Source: Zygaena filipendulae (taxonomy: Eukaryota > Arthropoda > Insecta > Lepidoptera > Zygaenidae). Taken from it: a stretch of DNA of 64,000 nt. Shown here one piece after another: positions 24,201 to 30,139 of this stretch. The notes beneath the pieces are model-generated. The model was given only the letters and a program-made list of their open reading frames with translations, made no database searches and was not told the origin of the DNA. Position numbers and translations under genes: made by a program. The DNA is taken from the NCBI GenBank assembly GCA_907165275.2, contig OU015659.1:5870501-5934500 (forward strand), given 5' to 3'. Positions within the stretch are counted from its first letter, which is position 1; the number at the start of each line of letters is the position of its first letter.

Positions 24201-26743
24201 ATGGTCCATAGTTTCTGCCAAACCGGAAGTAGGAGTAACCTTATGTATCAATAAGTGTTAATATTTTTGCATTTGTGTCTGTTCCATTTGTAGCGGTTCA
24301 GTTAAAAACGTTTCACTATTATCAGAGGACTCATGCATCGCTGCCCAACCTGACACAATGGGTGGATAAACAAAAACATCGTTGTTTATTTGCAGCGTAT
24401 AAAAAGTATAGCGGAAAAACAGCACACGCTAGAATTAAAACGGAATACAAACAAAATTACGCTGTAAAATTGCATAAGTTTTCTTTGTAGTTTCATTAAA
24501 ACTGACTTGAGCTGTAATTGCTGAATAATTATTATTGGACTGGGAATACTTAACTTCTATGCTATTTACTAACTTTCCAGGCGGTTCTACTCGTGTGATT
24601 TTTTTTCTGTTTCCCTCATGTCGTGTTGTGGACGAAACACTAAACCGCATTGCACCTAGTGTGTCAAAAAGGCTCTACCCGCATCTACCCAAAATAGTTT
24701 GGTTACACCGCATTCTTATACACATAAAAGAAGAATCTTACTAATTGAATGAAACCAGAAATGTAAGGTCAAAATGAAATTGAAGTTAGACATTAGAAAT
24801 CTAGGTAATAAAGGAGCTAAAGTCACAACAGCATGTTAAAAGTAATCTTTGTACCAACGGGCATGATGACGGGGTATAAACATCAAAATCCTATTTTTCC
24901 GTCATTTAGATAGTAAAAAAAAATTGATGCGTATTTTTTGCTTTTTCTAATTATTGAAAAAATACTTAGATAAAACGCATCAAAGTTTAGGAGTGGGGCC
25001 CTTCTGACGTCATAACTAAGTGTAAAGTGTACCTAGGCGTGACGACACACGGATTTTGAGTCTATTTATCGCGGCTATGGTTTGATTACGTAAAAAATTG
25101 AAAAATATTACACGTGTCCAATATTTTTTATTTATCTACAAGACGGTCTTAAATCTAAAATTTAATCATCTAGCGCATTATTGTTTAATACTATATTGAA
25201 TTCGACTAATTCCAGTCTTACCTATATGCGAGTAATATTCCACCTTCTTCAATGATTGATTTTCCTTACTTATTTGTTTTAGTTCCATTAAGGAATACAT
25301 CGGGTGCTCTGAAGGGTTGGTCCGGAGATCGTGTGGTGACGAAGCCGCGTTATTCACCATTCGGTTCATGAAACGAATGAGTTCCGCTTTCACAATGGTG
25401 AGTGAAAAAATTCAATTACTATGAGTACCTATATACTCCTCCACAAAGTCTTTCGTCGGGTGTGTTTGTCTGTTCCCGATAAACTTAAAAACTACTGAAC
25501 GAGTCATTAGAGATTCATGAGTAATTTTCAAAAATAATAATTCATGAGTTTGTTAGCGTTTCGTGTTAATTGGTTAAAATATAAAGACATAGGGTACAGC
25601 TGGAAGGACATTTGTCCCAGAATTCCAGTGGGAACTCCGAAATTAACGCGGGTGAAACCGTGCGGAACAGCTAGTTAAGTTATATAAAAGTTTTTACTCA
25701 ATCTTTTTCTGAACATATCATGAAATATTGGAATACGATATTTTGTGGTTTTCATCTTAAACACGACTAAGTAGGTATCATTGTTTAAAAAAACGTTAAC
25801 GACATTTCCGACTGATCAATAACAGTGTTCTTAACAAATATTTGTCGTTTATTATCACAGATATCGGAATAAATGTATAGTTGTATGAAGACTAGATGAT
25901 CCCCGCGGTTTCACCCGCGTCGATTTCGGAGTTACGATATACAAAGTACCCTATGTCTTTTTCTGTACCCCTGACAACGTATATACAAAATTTCATGATG
26001 ATCGGTTGAGCTGTTATGCTCTAGCATAAGAAACAGACAAATTGACTTTCGCATTTATTTATATACCTACCTACTACTGCTATTATAGTAAGGATGTATA
26101 ACGAATACTAAACGAAAAGAACCGTCGTTCAATGATAAAAGATGAATAAATTACTAAAACTACTCGTACATGGAAAAAAAAATTATAATATGAAAGTTCT
26201 CAGCGTTATGTTTTTAAATTTTTTCAAAGTGACCGAAAATATTTGTGTGTAAAATATTTGTGTATATTTGCGTTACTCTATCCTCACATAGAAAACCATT
26301 TACGTAAGCATACATTCAAAAATATACACCATCAGAATACGCAACTGAAAATAATTTATTCTGTTTCTTCTTTATTTTATTTTCTTATCTACTAGCTGTG
26401 CCCCGCGGTTTCACTTGCGGTAATTTCGGAGTTCTCGCGGGAATTCCGGGATAAAGAGTACCCTATGTCCTTCTCTGTATCTCTGAAAACGTGTATGCAA
26501 ATTTCATGATGATCCGTTGAGCCGTTGAGGCGTTAAAGCGTAATAAATAAACAAACTCACTTTCGCATTTATAATTTTAGCATAATTTTTAATTTTTTAA
26601 ATCTTTATGTTATTTTACAGAAATTCTGTAGCGAATACCAGGATCAAGAGTGCGCGCTACTGGGAAATGGATCGCATGAGAGTTACAGCAAAGTTTTAAC
26701 GCTTGTCGCTTTGGCAGTGTATTTAGTCAATAATTACACGTAG
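3225..26743 (+). CDS. secreted cysteine-rich protein, probably GPI-anchored (DUF1397 / hemolymph-glycoprotein-like), five exons
   Basis: I read the coding sequence as join(3225-3279, 18245-18371, 20600-20887, 25283-25397, 26621-26743): 708 bases, 235 residues plus TAG. All introns are GT-AG and phases match. Residues 1-18 (MFKQIFSFWLMCLVLNIT) form a signal peptide. The body has 14 cysteines, enough for seven disulfides, with sequons NRT in exon 2, NNYT in exon 3 and NGS in exon 5. Residues 219-231 (KVLTLVALAVYLV) make a hydrophobic tail ending four residues later, with small residues GNGS upstream, which suits a GPI-attachment signal. An in-frame TAA at 3204 supports the start. Cysteine spacing resembles arthropod DUF1397 / 27-kDa hemolymph glycoproteins or T20D4.11-like proteins, and I cannot choose between them. 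Function is unknown; it should act outside the cell or on its surface. No convincing polyadenylation site could be picked. Confidence 0.88.
3913..4150 (+). mobile_element. GGAC...GTCC MITE, copy 1 (TSD AAGT)
   Basis: A 238-bp element with terminal inverted repeats GGACGCAGATAAGCGATA (left) and GGACATAGATAAGCAATA (right, reverse complement), each continuing into GTTAACCCACA. It is flanked by the direct 4-base repeat AAGT. Two more copies lie at 40795-41030 and 45316-45538. It has no coding capacity and sits in intron 1. Confidence 0.88.
5485..6073 (-). pseudogene. pogo/Tigger transposase N-terminal region (HTH_psq plus CENP-B HTH), broken
   Basis: Starting at the ATG at 6073, the frame reads a psq-type helix-turn-helix (LEQALEEILEV, then IREASRKFGIPKCTI). 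An in-frame TAA at 5933-5935 sits where the family has a residue before DRLSGR. After another 60 bases the run of T at 5851-5859 causes a frameshift, beyond which KKSELLDTVQKIL is readable. A 109-base palindrome at 5600-5708 interrupts it, and RHPKISVTSAES and TEETIRLWFREL of the CENP-B-type helix-turn-helix follow to 5485. No DDE catalytic domain is present. It is a decayed DNA-binding half of a transposase. Confidence 0.85.
5600..5708. repeat. palindrome inside the pogo-like element
   Basis: CTATGAGCTCTTAAAGCAGA at 5600 is mirrored by the reverse-complement arm ending CTCATAG at 5708. The arms are about 30 bases with one or two mismatches. It splits the transposase remnant, and its right arm overlaps transposase-like sequence, so it may be an inverted duplication rather than a separate insertion. 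Confidence 0.75.
7254..7476. mobile_element. GGGCCTTATTCACTATG MITE, copy 1 (nested)
   Basis: About 220 bases with inverted ends: GGGCCTTATTCACTATG on the left and CATAGTGAATAAGGGC on the right. A second copy is at 22017-22234 and shares the ends and an internal TTTCCCTCGT...CAAAGAA segment. It lies within the 8-bp-TSD element at 6978-8298 and so is the younger insertion. Confidence 0.75.
7516..7850 (+). pseudogene. transposon-encoded reading-frame remnant, unknown family
   Basis: Segments in shifting frames read EEKKSIRKACRVINLWEKSS and then a Lys/Asn-rich stretch ending NWQQKLEDD. These look like genuine but decayed protein sequence, with a basic helical region. Lying inside an element with inverted ends and an 8-bp duplication, it is most likely part of that element's own gene. 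I cannot name the family. Confidence 0.5.
8307..9589. other. intron 1, no gene seen
   Basis: AT-rich intronic DNA. Apart from the CG-rich tract at 8902-8944, there is an imperfect ATTCATTGATAT / ATATCAATGA inverted pair at 9153-9196 and TA-rich low-complexity sequence at 9350-9430. Open frames here are not supported. Confidence 0.4.
8902..8944. promoter_or_regulatory. perfect CRE (TGACGTCA) beside a CG-rich tract in intron 1
   Basis: TGACGTCA at 8902-8909 is followed at once by about 35 bases made almost only of C and G with a few T, rich in CGCCG and CGTCG words, in a region that is otherwise AT-rich. It could be an intronic regulatory site or an alternative promoter, or a simple repeat expansion. 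Confidence 0.3.
9590..9750 (-). mobile_element. Helitron-like non-autonomous copy (degraded)
   Basis: Reads towards the element's 3' end: GTCTGTTTGTTTGT, then GAATTCCGAAACTCACG and the hairpin CGCGGGTGAAACCGCG. The terminal CTAG has decayed. Confidence 0.7.
9751..11089. other. intron 1, no gene seen
   Basis: I see no coding sequence or clear repeat boundary. CCCTAAACTAGGATTC and GTTTTAGGGACC at 9833-9867 make a weak inverted pair. Confidence 0.35.
11090..11420 (+). pseudogene. RTE-type LINE reverse transcriptase C-terminus and 3' tail
   Basis: The plus strand reads RNEKIRRRTNV, then RIASLKWPRVGHIARRTDER and later a region resembling DDLVKVAG...RSLWRSLGEAYV in shifted frames. This is the characteristic C-terminal end of lepidopteran endonuclease-reverse transcriptases. 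It ends in a TGATGATGATGATGAT tail near 11407-11421, as such LINE ends do. It is 5'-truncated and frameshifted. Confidence 0.85.
12225..12300 (+). mobile_element. LINE 3' tail fragment
   Basis: GTAATTCGTGAATG, then TCAAATAAAGTTATTTCA and imperfect ATTCA repeats: the usual end of a non-LTR retrotransposon 3' UTR with its polyadenylation-like AATAAAG word. Confidence 0.55.
12890..13104. mobile_element. CGGCCGCACTC MITE, copy 1 (PIF/Harbinger-like)
   Basis: A 215-bp near-palindromic element: left end CGGCCGCACTTGGAGTC, right end AGTGCGGCCG. The flanks are CAA and TAA, a mutated 3-bp TWA target duplication. Copies 2 and 3 are at 19523-19752 and 35904-36140 with intact TAA and TTA duplications. 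Confidence 0.82.
13330..13460 (-). mobile_element. LINE 3' tail
   Basis: On the minus strand it reads GGTAGCCTGGTAGAGATCAC, a TTCGCC word and finally AATAAAGTTATTTCATT with a short repeat. The CTGG(T/A)AGAGATC...AAT AAAG arrangement is shared by the tails at 23396-23510 and 41876-41997. Confidence 0.65.
13680..14115. repeat. dispersed repeat with ATTTGTCGGACG core, copy 1
   Basis: Shares CTCGATTTCAT...AAATT, TTGTCGGACG and GAAGTCAAATCAAAATC with 21200-21365, in the same order. Copy 1 is longer because about 200 bases of extra sequence lie in its middle. I do not recognise the family. Confidence 0.5.
15015..15229 (+). mobile_element. Helitron-like non-autonomous copy (TTACTCAGG subfamily)
   Basis: Written in reverse relative to the element's 5'-TC...CTAG-3' polarity: CTAGCTGTCCCCGCGG hairpin at the left, CCTATGTTACTCAGG, and ATAATATTAGTATAGA at the right. 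It lies between A and T, as Helitrons do. The 3' hairpin plus CTAG and 5' TC ends identify the group. Confidence 0.8.
15680..15935 (+). pseudogene. possible LINE ORF C-terminal fragment
   Basis: In the frame one base after the open frame starting at 15680, VQWDLKRLDLKEVHQRQKWR is readable, the kind of tail found in lepidopteran LINE reverse transcriptases. GAAAAATGATAGAAATAAAAG follows in the 3' part. It is not intact in any one frame. Confidence 0.45.
15936..17120. other. intron 1, no assignable gene
   Basis: Two overlapping plus-strand frames at 16673-16958 are open over a moderately GC-rich patch, but neither shows a domain, splice context or family likeness. GCCTTAAACAATTAAGCTTTAAGCC near 16080 is a simple imperfect palindrome. 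I make no gene call. Confidence 0.35.
17121..17298 (-). mobile_element. Helitron-like non-autonomous copy, both ends present
   Basis: It starts TCCTATATCACGAATG, and ends with GGCTGAAACCGCGG, then GGAGCAGCTAG. Flanking bases are A and T, giving a full-length short copy of 178 bases with TC and CTAG termini. Confidence 0.82.
18245..18371 (+). CDS. exon 2 of the secreted cysteine-rich protein gene
   Basis: The acceptor is CATTTCTTTTGCAG. It encodes residues 19-60 plus two bases of codon 61, with three cysteines and an NRT sequon (motif NRTELEKNC). The donor that keeps frame with exon 3 is TGTAT|GTTAGT. A nearer-consensus GTATGT four bases upstream would leave one base and run exon 3 into a stop after six codons, so I prefer GTTAGT. 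Confidence 0.82.
18640..18761 (-). mobile_element. Helitron-like 3' part
   Basis: GCGGTTTTCACCAATAGATA, then CTCCGAATTTACCGTGGGTG and the terminal CAGCTAG. It sits in intron 2 about 270 bases after the exon 2 donor. Confidence 0.75.
18805..18965 (+). mobile_element. Helitron-like copy, opposite orientation
   Basis: TTCACCCACG, GGAATTCCCGCGG, GAGTACTTTATGTCC and AACAAACTCACATTT follow the usual order. With 18640-18761 it makes an inverted pair of related elements in intron 2. Confidence 0.7.
19523..19752. mobile_element. CGGCCGCACTC MITE, copy 2 (TSD TAA)
   Basis: A 230-bp near-perfect long palindrome. The left end is CCGCCGCACTCAGAGTCGAC, and the right end is the reverse complement finishing GAGTGCGGCCG. 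TAA flanks both sides (19520-19522 and 19753-19755), the PIF/Harbinger TWA pattern. It lies in intron 2. Confidence 0.9.
20080..20236 (+). mobile_element. Helitron-like copy (TATAGCCTATAGCC subfamily)
   Basis: GATGAAATATAGCCTATAGC, GGGTTATCTAATACTG, CAGGTAGTTCCTGA and the end ACATTAGTATAGA. It directly abuts a second fragment (20238-20285: TCACCCGGGAACTTCC...ACGCGGGTAAAACC) in the opposite orientation. Confidence 0.65.
20238..20285 (-). mobile_element. Helitron-like 3' fragment
   Basis: CCCGGGAACTTCCTAAATTA then ACGCGGGTAAAACC and a decayed terminus. It ends about 310 bases before exon 3. Confidence 0.5.
20600..20887 (+). CDS. exon 3 of the secreted cysteine-rich protein gene
   Basis: The acceptor is TTTATTTCAG and the donor TG|GTAAGT is a perfect consensus. 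It is the largest exon (residues 61-156) and holds six cysteines, the motif RCINNYTNIC with an NYT sequon, a helix-like stretch NEKALFMQVYSGI, and YLKHADCVNKV. GC content is clearly higher than in the surrounding intron. Confidence 0.92.
20955..21145 (-). mobile_element. LINE 3' tail with GAATT microsatellite
   Basis: Four GAATT units (20957-20980) run into GATAAACTTTATTTGACAT, the reverse complement of a LINE AATAAAG tail. A GC-rich body at 21065-21145 contains GACGGACAGACGCCGCCGG. It starts about 70 bases after exon 3. Confidence 0.6.
21200..21365. repeat. dispersed repeat with TTGTCGGACG core, copy 2
   Basis: Matches 13680-14115 through CTCGATTTCATTAAATTGTC, CTTGTCGGACG, ACGATTTCAATTCGAAGTC and CCTCAAATCAT. 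It is a shorter version without the middle insert of copy 1. Confidence 0.5.
22017..22234. mobile_element. GGGCCTTATTCACTATG MITE, copy 2
   Basis: Left end GGGCCCTTATTCACTATGAC, right end CGTAGTGAATAAGGGCTC. About 218 bases, in intron 3, related to 7254-7476. Confidence 0.78.
22501..23176 (+). repeat. lepidopteran dispersed repeat (GGCCAAGTGCG...CGGAACCCTAAAAA)
   Basis: It begins AAAAACCGGCCAAGTGCGTG and CTTCGCACATTCAGGGCTCC, and ends GGACGGACGGACGGACAC, AATAGGGCTCCG, then GTACGGAACCCTAAAAA. This family is abundant in moths and butterflies. The copy is about 676 bases, in intron 3. Confidence 0.82.
23396..23510 (+). mobile_element. LINE 3' tail with (ATT)n end
   Basis: ATCGCTCTGAGCCATAAGAC, CGCCGATTGTTACACCTTG, then TTAAGTGGTGTTCAATAAAG and an ATT-repeat tail. 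The same tail in opposite orientation is inserted at 41876-41997 with a visible target duplication. Confidence 0.82.
23788..23839. repeat. 52-bp hairpin
   Basis: The 19-base arm ATTAAATTGTGTTTGTATG and its exact reverse complement are separated by 14 bases. It lies in intron 3; no precursor-like features beyond the arms are seen. Confidence 0.7.
23840..25282. other. intron 3, no gene seen
   Basis: Several plus- and minus-strand frames of 60-100 codons overlap at 23946-24744. They show no domain or splice logic and lie inside the intron between exons 3 and 4, so I treat them as chance or decayed repeat. A TGACGTCA word is at 25005-25012. Confidence 0.4.
25283..25397 (+). CDS. exon 4 of the secreted cysteine-rich protein gene
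   Basis: The acceptor is TTATTTGTTTTAG and the donor ATG|GTGAGT. The split codon TG|T restores a Cys-Cys pair across the exon 3/4 junction. It encodes residues 157-195 with SCGDEAALFT and FMKRMSS, the part that most resembles conserved arthropod relatives. An open frame on the opposite strand here is a shadow. Confidence 0.92.
25437..25674 (-). mobile_element. Helitron-like copy in intron 4
   Basis: TCTGTTCCCGATAAAC, AAACTACTGAACGAG, GAATTCCAGTGGGAAC, then ACGCGGGTGAAACC and CAGCTAG. It begins about 40 bases after the exon 4 donor. Confidence 0.8.
25892..26093 (+). mobile_element. Helitron-like copy in intron 4
   Basis: CTAGATGATCCCCGCGG at the left, CGGTTTCACCCGCG hairpin, TACCCTATGTCTTTTTC, CATGATGATCGGTTG and TATTATAGTAAGGA at the right. 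Confidence 0.82.
26392..26582 (+). mobile_element. Helitron-like copy next to the exon 5 acceptor
   Basis: CTAGCTGTGCCCCGCGG at the left, AGTACCCTATGTCCTTC, GAGCCGTTGAGGCGTTAAAG and CATTTATAATTTTAGC at the right. It ends some 38 bases before exon 5, so intron 4 (1,223 bases) is mostly three Helitron copies. Confidence 0.85.
26621..26743 (+). CDS. exon 5 of the secreted cysteine-rich protein gene, with stop
   Basis: The acceptor is TGTTATTTTACAG. It encodes residues 196-235: two last cysteines (KFC, QEC), a GNGS sequon and small-residue site, then the hydrophobic tail, ending TAG at 26741-26743. A Helitron-like copy ends only about 38 bases before the acceptor, so the branch point must lie within or right beside that repeat. 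Confidence 0.9.
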   Translation, partial: KFCSEYQDQECALLGNGSHESYSKVLTLVALAVYLVNNYT

Positions 26744-27017
26744 ACACTCGTGAGATATAAGTGCAATTGGTTCCATATAAAATATCTACCTAACATTAAG
26801 AGATTGTACAGATGTGTAGTTAAAGAAAACACAATACAAGGAGGGTGTGTAGTTCTGTACTGTGCAGTTCACGTAAATTTTTAAGTGACGTTGTTTCTAT
26901 AGCTCGGCAGTGGAGTGATTCTGCCGATGTCACATTAAAGTAATAGTATAATATATATTATTATAGAAGGCATATCTTGAAAATGTTGTAGTTACTTAAA
27001 TCTATTTAAATATTTCA
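26744..27017. other. 3' flank and presumed 3' UTR of the five-exon gene
   Basis: I see no canonical AATAAA in the first 270 bases after the stop; variants such as AGTATAATAT occur near 26944. The transcript end cannot be set from sequence. Confidence 0.3.
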
Positions 27018-27180
27018 AGCTCGAGTTGGTGTAACTGGTCACTATGCCGCTCGGGAATCAAGAGATCTCGGGTTCGGTTCCTGATGGGGTAGACCAATGA
27101 CATTATACGTATTAAAAATATCATTGGGGTAGACTATATTATGTGATTATGAACACAGGGTTCCACTTTCAAGTTTCTAG
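27018..27180 (+). mobile_element. tRNA-derived SINE or tRNA-like pseudogene
   Basis: GTTGGTGTAACTGGTC at 27025 resembles an A box, and GGGTTCGGTTCCTG at 27070 is a B box with one change. The spacing is right for a tRNA head. No cloverleaf with matching acceptor stem could be drawn, and unrelated sequence with TCATTGGGGTAGAC repeats follows, as in SINEs. Confidence 0.65.
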
Positions 27181-29062
27181 GTATATATCTTTCGTATACA
27201 CAGTATATATTTAGTACCTATGATATTATTTAAAAATGTAGAGTAATGTTGGTATATTTTGTTATTGTTAACTATTGTTTAGTAGATATTATCAAACATA
27301 TTAATTCACCGATTCGGTGCGGATGGTACGACAGACGTATCATCGTTCGTTTTAAGCGTATTATAACAAGTGAAATTAAAAAAAAAAAATTACATATGGC
27401 TGAAAGCACACTGCACCAGCGCGGCTTGTCATTGATTCGTATGGCGCATTGGTACAACATTTTTCTGCCAAAGAGCCCACAGACAGAAGTTGCAAAATTG
27501 AGTCTCGGAACGATTATCTTATATCAACTAACATATCACTGAATAATTCAAAATGATTGATGAGAAGTGAATAGAAAAAATACCGTTGAAATATTTACAC
27601 GCAGAATACCACATATTATAAAATAAATTAATGAAATTATAACCAGGTAAAGATATAGGTAAGGTGCGTAGACAGCCGCGGATCTACGGGGGGGGGGGGG
27701 GGGGGGGCAGTGGGTGCATTTGTCCCCCCTGAGGACTGAATTAGGTATTTTAATCAGACAAAAATCTCTAAAAATCTGACCCTGTTAATTCGTCTATGGT
27801 ATTGAAATTCTAAAAATTTCGTGGTGCAACCAAAATCATCGATCCGCGCCTGTGCGTAAATTCAATAATTTTATATACTTACAGTAATGTCGGTAATATT
27901 AAAGAGCGCATCGCTCAAAGATAATAATATTATAATCACTACTTTGCATAACTTTTTGTTGTGTCTGACATTACTTAGACATTTGCTTAACATGTTTTTC
28001 TCTTTAGATTTTCTTTGGCAAGAACCTTCTACGTTTGTGTATAGAAAGAGAATTTTAAATGGTAGCCAATACCTGTAGCGTACAATATCTATACTGACAT
28101 AAGCTTATAACACCTTGTGATAGGTCTCTACGCTAGATATATTTTGTAGTCATTTACATACCTACATATTAATTGTACATAAATTGAATACCTATTATTG
28201 TTTTTGATGCATATGGTAAATTTGAAGTTTTCAAACTGATTTAAGTAATGATTATTTATATGTAGTCATGAACCTAGTACACCTAGAACCTAGTATACAT
28301 GAATATTTTTTAAGCAATGCGCAAAAAAATTTTGGTGAGTCTGTATCAGTAGTAGGATACATTTCCATTATTTTTTAAAAACTTTTGGTTTTTTTTCTAT
28401 TCGACTTTAAATCTGCAAAATATAAATAGTTGGACAAAATTCTATTCGTAATAATATTAATTTCAAAGTAACATTAACATTAACATTCGTTAAAAATAAC
28501 TCTATTTTTTTACATATCAAATTAAAAATAGATGATAAAACGCATTTAAGTTTAATTTGTCAAAGTTTGCGCACTAAATAAAAAATGTTCCTGTATTCTA
28601 TAAAAATTAATTAACTGTAAAGTGTGAGACATTGGTGTAGTTTGTTATAATATTGTAGCTATAAAACCATCTTAGGAGCATTGTAACAGCAATCTATAAA
28701 GTTATTGATACTCAATTTAACTCGTGTTGCGAAATTATTTATTTTATATTTAAGTAGTTTTATAGTAGATAGGTAGGTACTGTTAAAATTACACAAGAAA
28801 ATACGTGAAACTTATTAGTTCCAAAAAAGTTCAAGTTGAAAGAAAATAAGATCTATGGTAGATACAGTGAAAAGTAGGTTTAAAATTAGTTTAAATAAGT
28901 AAGTTTAAATTATTAGTTAAAAGTTTAAATTAAATTATTATAAAAGATCCAGCGTAAAAATCGAGATATTAGAATAATATGAGCGTATTACTATTTACAT
29001 TTCGTATTTGAAGAGATAAGTAATTACAAAATAATTTGCCTACTTAAAATAAATGGCTGTTG
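27181..29062. other. intergenic, no gene seen
   Basis: AT-rich. A 98-codon plus frame at 27246-27542 and a 63-codon frame at 27887-28078 have no recognisable features. It contains a 20-G run and its flanking repeat (27660-27850, GCCGCGGATC...CGATCCGCGCCTGTG, weakly inverted ends). Confidence 0.35.
27688..27707. repeat. run of 20 G
   Basis: Twenty consecutive G in AT-rich surroundings. It sits in a dispersed repeat beginning near GCCGCGGATCTAC. It could form a G-quadruplex on one strand and its length may be unreliable. Confidence 0.9.
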
Positions 29063-29379
29063 CTAGTCACCCACTAAACGGACGTATAATAATCGTCCGC
29101 TGAACGAAAAATGTAGGTATGTATGTAAATGTAAAATGGCTTTCCTAACGTTCTTTTTTGTTATGAGATTTGTACGCCGATTGATAAACTCTTTTATATG
29201 ATGTACAGTTTTTGTCTAAATATATCACTGCGTAATTGTAAATACTGTTAGATTATAATCTAACGGTATTTACAATTACACGGTGATATATTTACAATAT
29301 ATTGACAACCTCTTTTGTGAATTTATGTAGTTTAGTGGACCGTGGACGACTAATAATAATCCGCTTAGTGGACGACTAG
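29063..29379. mobile_element. 317-bp fold-back MITE
   Basis: The ends are CTAGTCACCCACTAAACGGA and, reverse complemented, CTAGTCGTCCACTAAGCGGA. The centre (29217-29293) is a near-perfect 77-bp palindrome around GATTATAATC. It codes for nothing. Confidence 0.82.
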
Positions 29380-29564
29380 ACACTTCGAAAATAAATTTTC
29401 TAAAAAAGACGGTCACGGCTTATTTATTGTTTCAATATTAATACCAAAGTTCAAAAGAAATGCTTTGTATGTTAAATAGGTACCTCTATTGAATTAGAAT
29501 TGAAGAATACTACAGTAAGGTAGCAGCTTAATACTTAGTACTTAACAACTATATTGTATACATA

Positions 29565-29625
29565 CCAGTTGTTTCCCGCAGTTTCACCCGCGTTAATTTG
29601 GGAGTTCCCGAAGGAATTCTGTGAA
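29565..29625 (+). mobile_element. Helitron-like fragment
   Basis: GTTTCCCGCAGTTTCACCCG, then GGGAGTTCCCGAAGGAATTC. Only the hairpin end remains. Confidence 0.65.
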
Positions 29626-29759
29626 ATTATTTCTTAACTGACTTCTAATATGCATAAACTACCTACCAACTCAGCTTTATATAGGTTACGTAGGTAGTTT
29701 TCCAGATTTTGTGTTTAGTCAGTGAGGTTGACCTTTCGCTCTTTATGAGGTGTGATAAA

Positions 29760-29870
29760 ATTAGCAGCAAATATTTACAGGGTTGAAAGTATACACCGTC
29801 ATAAACATGTTCATAAAATAAAATAGATGAAATTGGTAAAAAATTCAACCCTGTAAATATTTGCAGTTAA
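29760..29870. repeat. 111-bp hairpin with 27-base arms
   Basis: ATTAGCAGCAAATATTTACA...GGGTTGAA at 29760-29787 pairs with the reverse complement at 29843-29870 with about one mismatch. The loop is about 55 bases. Confidence 0.78.
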
Positions 29871-29885
29871 TCTTATCTTCTTAAT

Positions 29886-30139
29886 ATATATAAATCACGT
29901 GTCACGTTGTTTGTCCGCGATGGACTCCGAAACTACTGAACGGATTTTGATAAAATTTTGTAAACATTTATAATATGGTCCAACTTAAAGATAGGATAGT
30001 TTTTATCCCAGAATTCCCGCGGGAACTCCGGAATTAATGCGGGGAACTGCTTATCACCGTAAACTACAGCATTTTTTTTTTCCGGAATTACCGCGGGAAC
30101 TCCGAAATTACCGCGGATGAAAGCGCGGGGGACAGCTAG
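29886..30139 (-). mobile_element. Helitron-like copy with two successive 3' ends
   Basis: GTTTGTCCGCGATGG, TACTGAACGGATTTTG, GAATTCCCGCGGGAACTCC with a first truncated end near 30050, then a second GGAATTACCGCGGGAACTCC, ATGAAAGCGCGG and terminal CAGCTAG at 30139. Two 3' ends in tandem suggest a nested or read-through insertion. Confidence 0.78.

Noticed and set aside
23946..24490. Cluster of overlapping frames in intron 3
   Set aside because: Frames on both strands are open to similar lengths with no domain, so none stands out as real; they lie between two well-supported exons.
25178..25393. 71-codon minus-strand frame
   Set aside because: It is the antisense shadow of exon 4.
27018..27095. 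Possible functional tRNA gene
   Set aside because: A- and B-box-like words are present but no acceptor stem closes and the B box has a G for the expected A; a SINE head fits better.
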